Below, one piece after another: positions 1 through 8,522 of a stretch of DNA of 64,000 nt. The notes beneath the pieces are model-generated. The model was not told where the DNA came from. It saw only the letters and a list, made by a program, of their open reading frames with translations, and searched no databases. Position 1 is the first letter of the stretch. Each line of letters begins with the position of its first letter. The stretch is from Neostapfia colusana (Eukaryota; Streptophyta; Magnoliopsida; Poales; Poaceae). A program made the position numbers and the translations under genes. The stretch spans positions 47,936,057-48,000,056 of the forward strand of contig JASWHV010000008.1 in NCBI GenBank assembly GCA_030760725.1, written 5' to 3'.

Positions 1-2
1 TT

Positions 3-3000
3 GTCGCGGCAATGGCGGGTTCACATCAGCAGCATACAGAGCTGCTGCAAACGTTAATTGCGAATACGTCTCGCCCAGAGAGACGTCAAGATCGTGAGGA
101 GCGCCAACAGAGCTCCTACTCTGACTTCCTGGCGACTCATCCCCCTGTATTCTCAAGGGCGGATGAACCACTTGACGCGGACAACTGGCTCCGCGCCATA
201 GAGATGAAGTTCGGGCTGCTCCAAATCAGCGAGCAGCGCAAGACTCAGTTCGCGGTCCAGCAGCTCCAAGGATCCGCGAGCGCGTGGTGGGCCAACTTTT
301 GTGCTTCACAACCCACCGACCGAGTGATGACCTGGGCGGAGTTCCGGACGGCCTTCCGGGCCTATCATATACCGCCCGGTTTGATGAAGAGGAAGACGCA
401 GGAATTCCTACACCTGCAACAAGGGAGCCGGAACGCGCTGGAGTACTCCAGAGCGTTCAACGATCTCGCACTCTACGCGTCGTATCACGCAGATACGGAC
501 GAGAAGCGGCGGGACCACTTTTACCAGGGGCTTAACCCGCTCCTGAAGGACAAGCTGGCGATGTTCAATCGCGGCAGCCTCAACGACATAATTGATGCTG
601 CGATTGTTCAGGAAGACTCCGGCAAGGAGTTGGCGGCGGCAGAGCGAAAGCGAAGCGCGCCGCAGAGCAGCGGAGAAGGAGGCGGTCCTTCTCAGAAGTT
701 TCGGATGGTGAATCGCCCACCATCAGGTCCGCGCTGGCAGCCACCACAGCGGTCGATGCCGTTCCGCGGTCGGCCGTATTCTTCACCGGCATTCCGGCCG
801 GCACTGCCAGCACCACCGCAACAACAACAGCAGCAGCGGGCGATGCCGCGTGCGTTGGCACCTCCGCAACGCATGCCGGGCTTTCGTCCACCAAGTACTC
901 CACCAGCAGCGGCCACATGTTACAAGTGTGGTCGTCCAGGACACTTCGCGAGCAGTTGCCCGGAGAGGCAAGGCGGCGGAGTGGTACCACAGTTTCCGGG
1001 GAGGAATCAACCCCGGAACCCTACTAATGCGCGGCGGGCAAACCCTAGGCCCGGTACTGTCCACCAGCTTGCCATTGAGGACGTGCCGGAGGGCGAGCCA
1101 ATCCTTGCGGGTATGTTCCAACTCCACCAGCATCCCGCTATAGTACTATTTGATTCAGGCGCCACGCATAATTTTATTAGCCAAGCTTTCATTGCTAAAC
1201 ACAGCTTGCCAATACTACCCACCGATAGTCCATATTTAATTTGTTCACCGGGTGGGAAGATTTCAGCAAGCGTAATGGTCTCCAAAGCACCATTATGCTT
1301 AGCGGGTAGAGTGTACCCCACGTCTCTCATTATCTTAGAGGGACAGAAGGTCGATGTCATCCTAGGGATGTCGTGGTTAAACCGCCACGGCGCTGTTTTA
1401 GACACCGTCCTCCGAGTCGTGCACTTAAACTCAGGAGTGCACGGTTCTCACTCATTATTTCTGGACAGTCCAGAAATAAAACTTCCAAGTGTCTATCAAG
1501 CCACAACCATCAGATTGGAAGACATTCCAGTGGTCCGAGAATTCCCTGATGTATTCCCGGATGATTTGCCGGGGATGCCACCCGATAGAGAGGTGGAGTT
1601 CAAGATTGAACTTGCACCGGGAACCATGCCAATATCCCGAAGGCCGTACAAGATGGCGCCCAAGGAGTTGGCTGAACTGAAGACTCAGCTCACGGACCTT
1701 CTGGAGAAGGGTTTTATTAGGCCGAGCTCCTCGCCATGGGGCTGTTCGGCATTATTTGTCAAAAAGAAGGATGAAACGTTGCGGCTTTGCGTGGACTACC
1801 GTCCATTAAATGCCGTAACCATCAAGAACAAGTACCCGTTGCCACGGATCGACATGTTGTTTGATCAGTTGGTCGAAGCAAAGGTCTTTTCCAAGATGGA
1901 TTTAAGATCCGGGTACCATCAGATTAAGATCCGGGCTGAGGACATTCCAAAGACAGCTTTTTCGACAAGGTACGGACTTTATGAGTACCTGGTCATGTCC
2001 TTTGGCCTCACCAATGCTCCAGCTCACTTCATGTACTTAATGAACTCGGTGTTCATGCCGGAGCTGGACAAGTTTGTCGTGGTCTTCATCGACGACATCC
2101 TGGTATATTCCAAGTCGGAGGAAGATCACAAGAAACATCTGCGTATAGTCTTGCAACGGCTGCGGGATCACAAGTTATACGCAAAGTTCAGCAAATGCGA
2201 GTTTTGGATATCGCAAGTGCCTTTCCTCGGGCATATCATCTCAGCGGAGGGTATCGCTGTGGACCCGAGCAAAATCACGCAAGTGCTGAATTGGAAATCC
2301 CCGAGAACTGTTCATGAGGTACGGAGTTTCCTCGGACTCGCGGGATATTATCGGAGGTTCATTCCGAACTTCTCGAAGATTGCCAAGCCAATGACAGAGC
2401 TGCTGAAGAAGGCTACCAAATATGTTTGGAGTCCAGCATGTGAAGCAGCATTCAAGGCTTTAGTCAAGCACCTGACATCAGCACCGGTTTTGGCGCAGCC
2501 AGACACAACAAAACCGTTCGATGTGTACTGCGATGCATCCGGCATTGGGCTCGGATGTGTGTTGATGCAAGACCGAAGGGTGGTCGCGTATGGATCACGG
2601 CAGCTTAGGAATCATGAGCAAAATTATCCAACTCACGACTTGGAGCTCGCTGCCGTGGTACTTGCACTGAAAATGTGGAGGCACTACCTACTCGGTAACC
2701 TCGTACATTTATATACCGACCACAAAAGCCTCAAGTACATATTCACTCAGAAGGAGCTGAACATGAGGCAACGAAGATGGTTAGAACTGATAAAGGATTA
2801 CGAGATAGAGATCCATTATCATCCGGGCAAGGCAAACGTTGTGGCAGACGCGCTAAGCCGCAAGTCACACGTCAATAATCTGACCATCACACCGTTGGAA
2901 GAGAGCGAACCACCACTACATGTGATTCCACATGGAGCTCTCTACAACCTAGCTTTGATCCCCACCATCCGTGAAGAGATAGCGGCAGCCCAGAAGAATG

Positions 3001-4406
3001 ACAAGGGCATGTCACATTTACGGAGACGTGTAGACAGTGGGGAGTTGAAATGTTTCCGGAAGGACGGAGACGGCGTCCTATGGTTCAAGGACCGGATCGT
3101 CGTACCCCGAAACCCGGAGTTACGGAAGAAAATCTTTGATGAGGCTCACTTATCAAAGTTTTCTATTCACCCCGGCAGCAACAAGATGTATCAAGAACTC
3201 AGAAGCAAGTTTTGGTGGACACGGATGAAGCGAGAGACTGCAAAATACGTGTCCGAGTGTGATACATGTCGACGGGTGAAGGCAGACCACATGCGGAAAC
3301 CGGGACTGCTGCAACCACTGGGCATTCCTGCCTGGAAGTGGGAGGACGTGAGCATGGATTTCGTCGTCGGTTTACCCACCACCTTACAGAAACATGATTC
3401 TGTGTGGGTGATCGTCGATCGGCTCACCAAAGTTGCCCATTTCATCCCGGTCAACACCAACTACAACGCCAAGAAGTACGCTGAACTGTACATCTCACGG
3501 ATCCTATGCTTATACGGCGTACCCCGTACTATCGTATCGGACCGGGGCACTTTATTTGTGTCCCAGTTTTGGGAGCAGCTCCACGCTGCCTTGGGGACGA
3601 AGCTGATCCGTAGTTCAGCCTACCACCCGCAGACGGATGGGCAAACGGAGCGGGTAAATCAAATCTTAGAAGACATGCTACGAGCTTGCGCTATCGACCA
3701 CGGCAAGAACTGGGATGATCACTTGCCGTTAGCCGAGTTCTCGTACAACAATGGGTACCAAGCCAGCATCAAGATGGCGCCCTACGAGGCGCTATACGGG
3801 AGAAAATGCCGCACACCATTGAATTGGTGTGAGTCTGGCGAGAGGGTTACCTTCGGGATTGATCTTGTCAACAACGCGGAAGAAAAGGTTCGATTAATTC
3901 AAGCGAACCTAAAAGCCGCTCAATCCCGACAGAAACAGTATGCGGACCGGAGAAGGCGTCCGTTACAATTCGAAGCTGGAGACCACGTATATCTACGAGT
4001 GTCTCCAATGAAGGGCGTAAACAGATTTGGGGTGAGAGGAAAGTTAGCACCCCGATTCATCGGTCCATTCCAGATTACCGAAAGATGTGGATCGGTGGCA
4101 TACCGGCTAAGATTACCAGAAGCACTTCCCGGTGTGCACGACGTCTTTCACATTTCCCAGCTGAGGAAGTGTCTCAAGCTATCAACTACCGTTCAGCTGG
4201 AAGACATTGAAGAACTGCAACCGGATCTCACCTATCGGGAGGAACCGGTGCAGATTATTGATGAAAAGGCCCGAACCACACGCAACCGTACGTTGTGGTT
4301 CTACAAGGTTCTGTGGAGTAATCACTCCATGGATGAAGCGACATGGGAGAGCGAAGAATTCCTTCGCACTAACTACCCCGACTTTCTCACGTCGCATATT
4401 CGGTAA
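3..4406 (+). CDS. gag-pol polyprotein of gypsy element G1 (5' partial, intact frame)
   Basis: Encodes the capsid protein and enzymes that copy the element RNA into DNA and insert it. The frame is open from the window edge to TAA; by comparison with G3 about 54 N-terminal residues lie outside. Numbering from the first visible Met (base 12): gag core about 50-170; CCHC knuckle CYKCGRPGHFASSC at 303-316; aspartic protease DSG from D381; RT motif FIDD with D694/D695; RNase H with D841; integrase zinc-binding region about 1045-1095 and catalytic D1116, D1177, E1213 (D-60-D-35-E); chromodomain about 1410-1460. Chromodomains of this class are thought to steer integration to marked heterochromatin. 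gag and pol are fused in one frame with no shift or stop, as is usual in the group. No inactivating change is visible in the part shown. Confidence 0.95.
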   Translation, partial: VAAMAGSHQQHTELLQTLIANTSRPERRQDREERQQSSYSDFLATHPPVFSRADEPLDADNWLRAIEMKFGLLQISEQRKTQFAVQQLQGSASAWWANFCASQPTDRVMTWAEFRTAFRAYHIPPGLMKRKTQEFLHLQQGSRNALEYSRAFNDLALYASYHADTDEKRRDHFYQGLNPLLKDKLAMFNRGSLNDIIDAAIVQEDSGKELAAAERKRSAPQSSGEGGGPSQKFRMVNRPPSGPRWQPPQRSMPFRGRPYSSPAFRPALPAPPQQQQQQRAMPRALAPPQRMPGFRPPSTPPAAATCYKCGRPGHFASSCPERQGGGVVPQFPGRNQPRNPTNARRANPRPGTVHQLAIEDVPEGEPILAGMFQLHQHPAIVLFDSGATHNFISQAFIAKHSLPILPTDSPYLICSPGGKISASVMVSKAPLCLAGRVYPTSLIILEGQKVDVILGMSWLNRHGAVLDTVLRVVHLNSGVHGSHSLFLDSPEIKLPSVYQATTIRLEDIPVVREFPDVFPDDLPGMPPDREVEFKIELAPGTMPISRRPYKMAPKELAELKTQLTDLLEKGFIRPSSSPWGCSALFVKKKDETLRLCVDYRPLNAVTIKNKYPLPRIDMLFDQLVEAKVFSKMDLRSGYHQIKIRAEDIPKTAFSTRYGLYEYLVMSFGLTNAPAHFMYLMNSVFMPELDKFVVVFIDDILVYSKSEEDHKKHLRIVLQRLRDHKLYAKFSKCEFWISQVPFLGHIISAEGIAVDPSKITQVLNWKSPRTVHEVRSFLGLAGYYRRFIPNFSKIAKPMTELLKKATKYVWSPACEAAFKALVKHLTSAPVLAQPDTTKPFDVYCDASGIGLGCVLMQDRRVVAYGSRQLRNHEQNYPTHDLELAAVVLALKMWRHYLLGNLVHLYTDHKSLKYIFTQKELNMRQRRWLELIKDYEIEIHYHPGKANVVADALSRKSHVNNLTITPLEESEPPLHVIPHGALYNLALIPTIREEIAAAQKNDKGMSHLRRRVDSGELKCFRKDGDGVLWFKDRIVVPRNPELRKKIFDEAHLSKFSIHPGSNKMYQELRSKFWWTRMKRETAKYVSECDTCRRVKADHMRKPGLLQPLGIPAWKWEDVSMDFVVGLPTTLQKHDSVWVIVDRLTKVAHFIPVNTNYNAKKYAELYISRILCLYGVPRTIVSDRGTLFVSQFWEQLHAALGTKLIRSSAYHPQTDGQTERVNQILEDMLRACAIDHGKNWDDHLPLAEFSYNNGYQASIKMAPYEALYGRKCRTPLNWCESGERVTFGIDLVNNAEEKVRLIQANLKAAQSRQKQYADRRRRPLQFEAGDHVYLRVSPMKGVNRFGVRGKLAPRFIGPFQITERCGSVAYRLRLPEALPGVHDVFHISQLRKCLKLSTTVQLEDIEELQPDLTYREEPVQIIDEKARTTRNRTLWFYKVLWSNHSMDEATWESEEFLRTNYPDFLTSHIR

Positions 4407-4462
4407 AATTTTCACCGTCCTCTCTCTCATTTCACATTATAATCTCGGGACGAGATTCTTTT

Positions 4463-4473
4463 AAGGGGGGAGG
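4463..4473 (+). other. Polypurine tract of G1
   Basis: AAGGGGGGAGG lies two bases before the LTR start TGTAAGGG. It is the expected plus-strand DNA priming site; the same tract is found in G3 at 41795-41806 on the minus strand. Confidence 0.88.
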
Positions 4474-5231
4474 AATGTAAGGGCCTCAGTTTTTGACACT
4501 CATTTGCAGTGTTCATCACCACACCACACACCTCATTTGAGGAAAAATGATGAACACAAATAAAGAGCAAGTAACAATTATCAACATGCTCATTAGGGAA
4601 CAAACTCACACATTGCAAAAGTGGTACTTCCCACATGTGATATAGATGGGCTGGACATATGAAAACTCCTACACTTTGCTAAGGATGTCCATGCCAAGTT
4701 CCACCCAAATTCAAAACCTTTTTGAGGTCATTTTGGGTATAGTTAGGAAGAGGGCAGTTTGAAACCATATTCAAATTCAAACTGTTTTCACCCACTGAAT
4801 TTAAAAGTGGAAGGCATATTCTTGCTCAGCACATTTTTGTGAGCTCACACACCAATTTTCACTCCATTTGGAGTTGATCTTGACATGAGCTAAGGGGGAG
4901 AAATTCAAACTTTATTTGAATTTCAAACTGCACTTGTGCTGAAATTCATTCAAACCAAACCTCATTTGAACTTTGATCAATTCAAATGGCTCTTGGGTGA
5001 ATAATTTGAATTGCCAAGGGTAGAATAGGGTTCACTGTTTACCACAGCTGTTAGGAATAAATTTCAGAGGTTAAAAGAGGAGTGGGACCCACATGTCAGC
5101 CTCAGCCTCAAAGCAAACCGACTGAACCACAGTTCAGTCGGTTCCCGGCTGTTGTGCGCGCGCGCCACCGAAGGGGGCAGCCGGCGCCAGCTCCTGCTGC
5201 GTGCCCCAAGCCGGAGACCGGCCGACCGGCC

Positions 5232-5238
5232 TATTTAT
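5232..5238 (+). promoter_or_regulatory. Candidate TATA box of the G1 LTR
   Basis: TATTTAT lies in a GC-rich block about 755 bases into the LTR, and the G3 LTRs have an AT-rich motif at the matching place. A start about 30 bases downstream would give an R region of roughly 3.1 kb up to the AATAAA signals. This is inference from composition and position only. Confidence 0.35.
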
Positions 5239-7028
5239 TCCCTCCCCGGCGTGCTTCAGTCGCCATTCCCCGAGCTGCCGACGTGCACGATCCATTTCTC
5301 CACTGCCATCACCGGCGCTCGAGTTCCTGCTTGATCAAGCCGATCGCAGCTCCCTCTTTCCATTCCAAGGTCCCAGCAAGGTACTAGCAACCATCCTCCA
5401 TCCTTCCCATTGATAGAAATCGATTGAAACCGAGTGATATCGGCTGTGCCGAAAGATCAAACTCGGAACTGGAAACCGCCGCACCTCGGGCTCTCGTGGA
5501 CAGCCCAACCTGGGCGTTGTCACGCCCGAGCCAAGGCACCCTTGGACGCGCAAGTGATCGGTGCTGCTCATCCCCGAGCCACAGCTCGAGTGGTTGCTCA
5601 CCGGCGGCGAATTTCCACTTTTCCCCTTTCTGTGTGCAGAACGACCCTCGGGTACGATTCTGTTTAATTCGTGCTCTAGAAAGGATTAGAGGGCCTCAGG
5701 CCACTCCCACACGAACTAGACACGGTGACGCACAAGTTGCCTTCACAACTCTGGGCCGGAGAACTTCTGTGCCCGGCGTAATTCAAGGTCTACTAATGGC
5801 GGAACGCACGGGGGGTATCGGGCGCACGGTGAGGACCTATTTCGGGCCTTCCCCGAGCTGCCCCGAGTTCATGTCGACCTTCTCTGAGGTCCACTGATGC
5901 TCCCCGACCGGTTTCCCAAGTAGCTGAGGCACTAGGAGCATCAGCCGACATGGCCGAAGTCGTTCCGATATGGCGGCTCGTCGCCGACCATGCTCCGGCC
6001 GTTGTCATGAGCAGCTGACCCTCGGATCATGTTCCCCAAGTAAAAGTAGGCAGGGGCGGCCAGAATCAAGAAGTTTGAAGCTGTACAGCAGCCGGCGGCG
6101 AGCTCTCCGGCGAAGTCCCTCGGCGGCGGAGCGCGGGTGTCGCGAGGTTGAAGAAGGGGGTGGACCCCAGCTGTCAGCGGCCGATATTTTGAATCGGGAT
6201 CCGGCTGCGGCCGGGATCGGGTGTGCTGGCGCGCAAAAGCCTTGTGGGCCGCGGTGTGTTGTCGCTTCGGCGTGCGACGCGTGTCCCCTGGGCCCACGCG
6301 CGAGTTTAAACTTTTCCCCGATTTTCAGATTTCCTTCAAACTTCAAATCCTTATAACTTTGGCTAGAAAGCTCCAAATTGAGTGAACCAAATTTTGCTGG
6401 ATTCAGCTCTTTGAGTACTTTCCAGAAAATCAAGTGTCACTTCATGAGATTCCTTAATTCTCCAGAATTAATTCCTTAAAGTTTAAACTGTTAGGAATTT
6501 TAACTGGAGAATCATTTGGAGGAAAATCCTGAAATTTTGCTGAGATGTTCACCAAAATATCCTTGAACTACCATAAAAATTTCAGATCCATTTGAGCTCA
6601 TTTAGTCCACCTAATGGTGTGATTAGTAAAACTGTTCCAGAGAAAATAGAAAATGTTCAGAAACATTTTCAGAATTTTCTCTGAAATTGTTTAGCTCATA
6701 TCTTTAGTTAGAGACTTCCAAATTAAGTGAGACCAATTCCATTAGAACCCTCTGAAAATCTAGTTTTCAGAAAGTCATAGTTTGTTTCATGAAAATACCT
6801 AGAACACCCTAAAAGCCTTTAATTAAGGTCAAGGACATAATTATTTGTGGAGGGCTCAAATGAGCTTTGCTGCAACTAAAACTTGACCAAGTCTCTGTTT
6901 AGGTTGTAACCAAGCCACAGTAAAAGTTTCACAGTCATTAGGTCTATCTAGTAAAGGTTATAGACTTCACAACTTCAAAGTTAATACAAAAGCATTTAAT
7001 TAATACATACATTGTTCTTATCATGTAG

Positions 7029-8286
7029 TCGCTAAGGTCGAGGAGGAACCCGAAGTCCTAGACTTCGTTACTCCGGAGGAACAGCTAGCCTACGACCAAG
7101 AGCAGCAAGGCAAGCCCCGGTTTGCATTAACCCTTTTACAAATGTTTATTGTTTTGAGTACATCTTTGAATATTGTTCTTTGCATTAGAGTCTTGATTGG
7201 AAACCCAACTGCACAGCCAAGAAAACCATGGGTTGGGTTTAGGAGGGAAAACCTCGTTAGCCACTGCATGGCTAGGATAGAGTAGGATTCGGTACAAGTC
7301 GAGTAGTTGGAACTACTCGCGAGAATAGGCTAGAGGCACATTGCTCGGGTAGAGGTAGCACATGAAACACATGGCAAGAAAATGAGACCGAGCGGAGAGT
7401 AAGGGCAGCAGGACTTTGGGGCCTGTGTGCTGTAGCTCCGCTTGTGTCGATTGAGGACCGAGCCGTGTGCGGGCCTGTTGAACAAGCTAGAACAGTACCG
7501 AAGACCTACCGGCTATATGGGAACCGGGAAACTGATGTAACTCGGGTAGCTGGGTGTTGAGGCATTGCCCGTCGTTCAGAGGGTAGGTTGAGAGCTCGAG
7601 GTGTAAATCGGCTGGCGGCACGGAGATGCGCGTGCAGAGACCTCTTGCTCGGGACGATGGGACCGGTTCAATATTTGGCTAACGGGTGAAAGGTAGTCGC
7701 GTACGGCGTCCGTGATGGTTGTTGTAGGCAACATCGAGTACGGGCGTACGTGACGGGTTGTTCGGGTAACCCTGCAGGTGTAAATCGATTATAATCGCCG
7801 TCCCTCGCGGTCAGTGAGTACCACTTGTTCACTGTACCGTGACGTAGAAAGAACAGGCTAGTTACATGTTAAAATGTTGCTGATTGAAAGTTGGATATTG
7901 ATTGTTAATGATATGTTGTAGCTTAGTGCTAACTAAAGTTCTTTTCAACTTTGGGCAAAGTACATGAGAGAAATGCGTTTCTTGTTTGATTGCGGCTCTC
8001 TCATGTGCCTTAGCGTAAAGTTCTCCACAACCTGCTGCTAAAACTTGAAAGTAAGGTTCTACTAATTAGGCGAGTCCTTGCAAATGATTTTTACCTCATG
8101 CAACCCATCACCCTCATGTAGAAGTTTCATGTTTAGGTGAGACGGGTCAGACTTGCTGAGCCTTCGTGCTCACTGCTTGTGTTTGAAGCTTTTGCAGGGT
8201 TCTATGAGGAAGGGACTCCCGAAGAGGAGACGGAACCCCAGGAGGGGAACCCCGTCGAGTGGGAGTCGTGCACGCCGCAGAGTTAG
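7029..8286 (+). CDS. Candidate two-exon acidic reading frame inside the G1 LTR (exons 7029-7109 and 8198-8286)
   Basis: Exon a follows an AG (7027-7028) and reads 2 bases plus 26 codons plus 1 base. It is followed by AAG|GCAAGC, a good GC-type splice donor. Exon b follows TTTTGCAG (ends 8197). Joining gives an exact in-phase glycine codon, then 28 codons to TAG at 8284-8286. The peptide is rich in Glu, Asp and Pro; key stretches are KVEEEPEVLDF, PEEQLAYDQ, PEEETEPQEG and EWESCTP. The same two segments, same lengths, occur in the G2 and G3 LTRs, and exon a in G4. Between G1 and G2 exon a, 8 codons differ silently and 3 change the residue, which suggests selection on protein. No upstream exon with a start codon was found. 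It may be a terminal exon of a longer transcript, or merely a conserved non-coding block. Confidence 0.4.
7960..8008 (+). other. Conserved stem-loop in the G1 LTR
   Basis: The 5' arm GTACATGAGAGA (7960-7971) pairs with TCTCTCATGTGC (7997-8008), 12 pairs with one U-G, around a 25-base loop containing GCGTTTCTTGTTTGATTG. The loop is nearly identical in other LTRs while the stem differs with pairing kept (see 16892-16944 and 58436-58484). It lies about 190 bases before the candidate acceptor of exon b and about 400 before AATAAA. Its function is unknown. Confidence 0.6.
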
Positions 8287-8390
8287 TGTGCGAGTGTGCT
8301 AGCAAGGACACGTTCGAGGGCTGAACGTGCACTTGATGCTTAGTCTACGCCCGCGAGTGTGGACTAAACTTATTTTGATGTAAACATGTT

Positions 8391-8413
8391 AATAAACTTG
8401 TTTATGTAATAAA
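8391..8413 (+). terminator. Poly(A) signals of the G1 LTR
   Basis: AATAAA occurs at 8391-8396 and again at 8408-8413, about 105 bases before the LTR end. G2 has AATAAA at the matching site (58823-58828). This is the expected 3'-end formation region of the element RNA. Confidence 0.55.
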
Positions 8414-8517
8414 GCTTCCGCTTCCGCTTTGTACCTTTGACGTGTGTTATACGGTGTTGTGCAACGCAGCACCCCTCAGCGTGATCCTGGCTCGACAGGA
8501 CCAGTGGGGTCGTGTCA

Positions 8518-8522
8518 GTATA
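8518..8522. other. Right copy of the G1 target duplication (GTATA)
   Basis: The first five bases after the G1 LTR. The sequence continues the copia A reverse transcriptase on the minus strand, so this is the insertion point; the left copy is outside the window. Confidence 0.6.

Larger units (their letters stand above)
1..8517 (+). mobile_element. Ty3/gypsy chromovirus G1 (Tekay/Del-like), 3' part: gag-pol, PPT and 3' LTR
   Basis: The visible part holds most of gag, all of pol, a polypurine tract and a 4042-bp 3' LTR; the 5' LTR and leader lie left of the window. The order protease, RT, RNase H, integrase and a C-terminal chromodomain is that of plant chromoviruses. LTR and gag sequence match G3 (33816-53176) closely. 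The element is inserted in copia A: sequence just beyond the LTR (8518 onward) continues the copia reverse transcriptase reading frame on the minus strand. The uninterrupted polyprotein makes it probably the youngest or best preserved element here, though the two LTRs cannot be compared. Confidence 0.93.
4476..8517 (+). repeat. 3' LTR of gypsy G1 (4042 bp, TGTAAGGG...CGTGTCA)
   Basis: It starts directly after the polypurine tract and ends in TGTCA, where homology with the two full G3 LTRs (4043 bp each) also ends. It is unusually long. Its parts are: AT-rich start (4476-5080), GC-rich promoter/leader-like block (about 5080-6310), AT-rich middle (6310-7020), a short acidic coding segment (7029-7109), a G-rich middle part, a stem-loop (7960-8008), a second acidic segment ending in a stop (8198-8286), and AATAAA signals near 8391-8413. 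No conventional gene is embedded. Confidence 0.93.

Noticed and set aside
5082..5387. 101-codon frame starting MGPTCQ in the G1 LTR as exon 1 of the acidic peptide
   Set aside because: It begins upstream of the candidate TATA box and its C-terminal end runs past the possible donor near 5380; no phase-compatible link to 7029 could be supported.
7960..8008. Stem-loop as a microRNA precursor
   Set aside because: The stem is only 12-13 pairs, too short for a plant miRNA duplex of about 21 bases, and the conserved part is the loop rather than an arm.
8147..8332. Minus-strand frame overlapping exon b in the G1 LTR
   Set aside because: Antisense to the transcribed direction; the sense frame shows the silent-change pattern instead.
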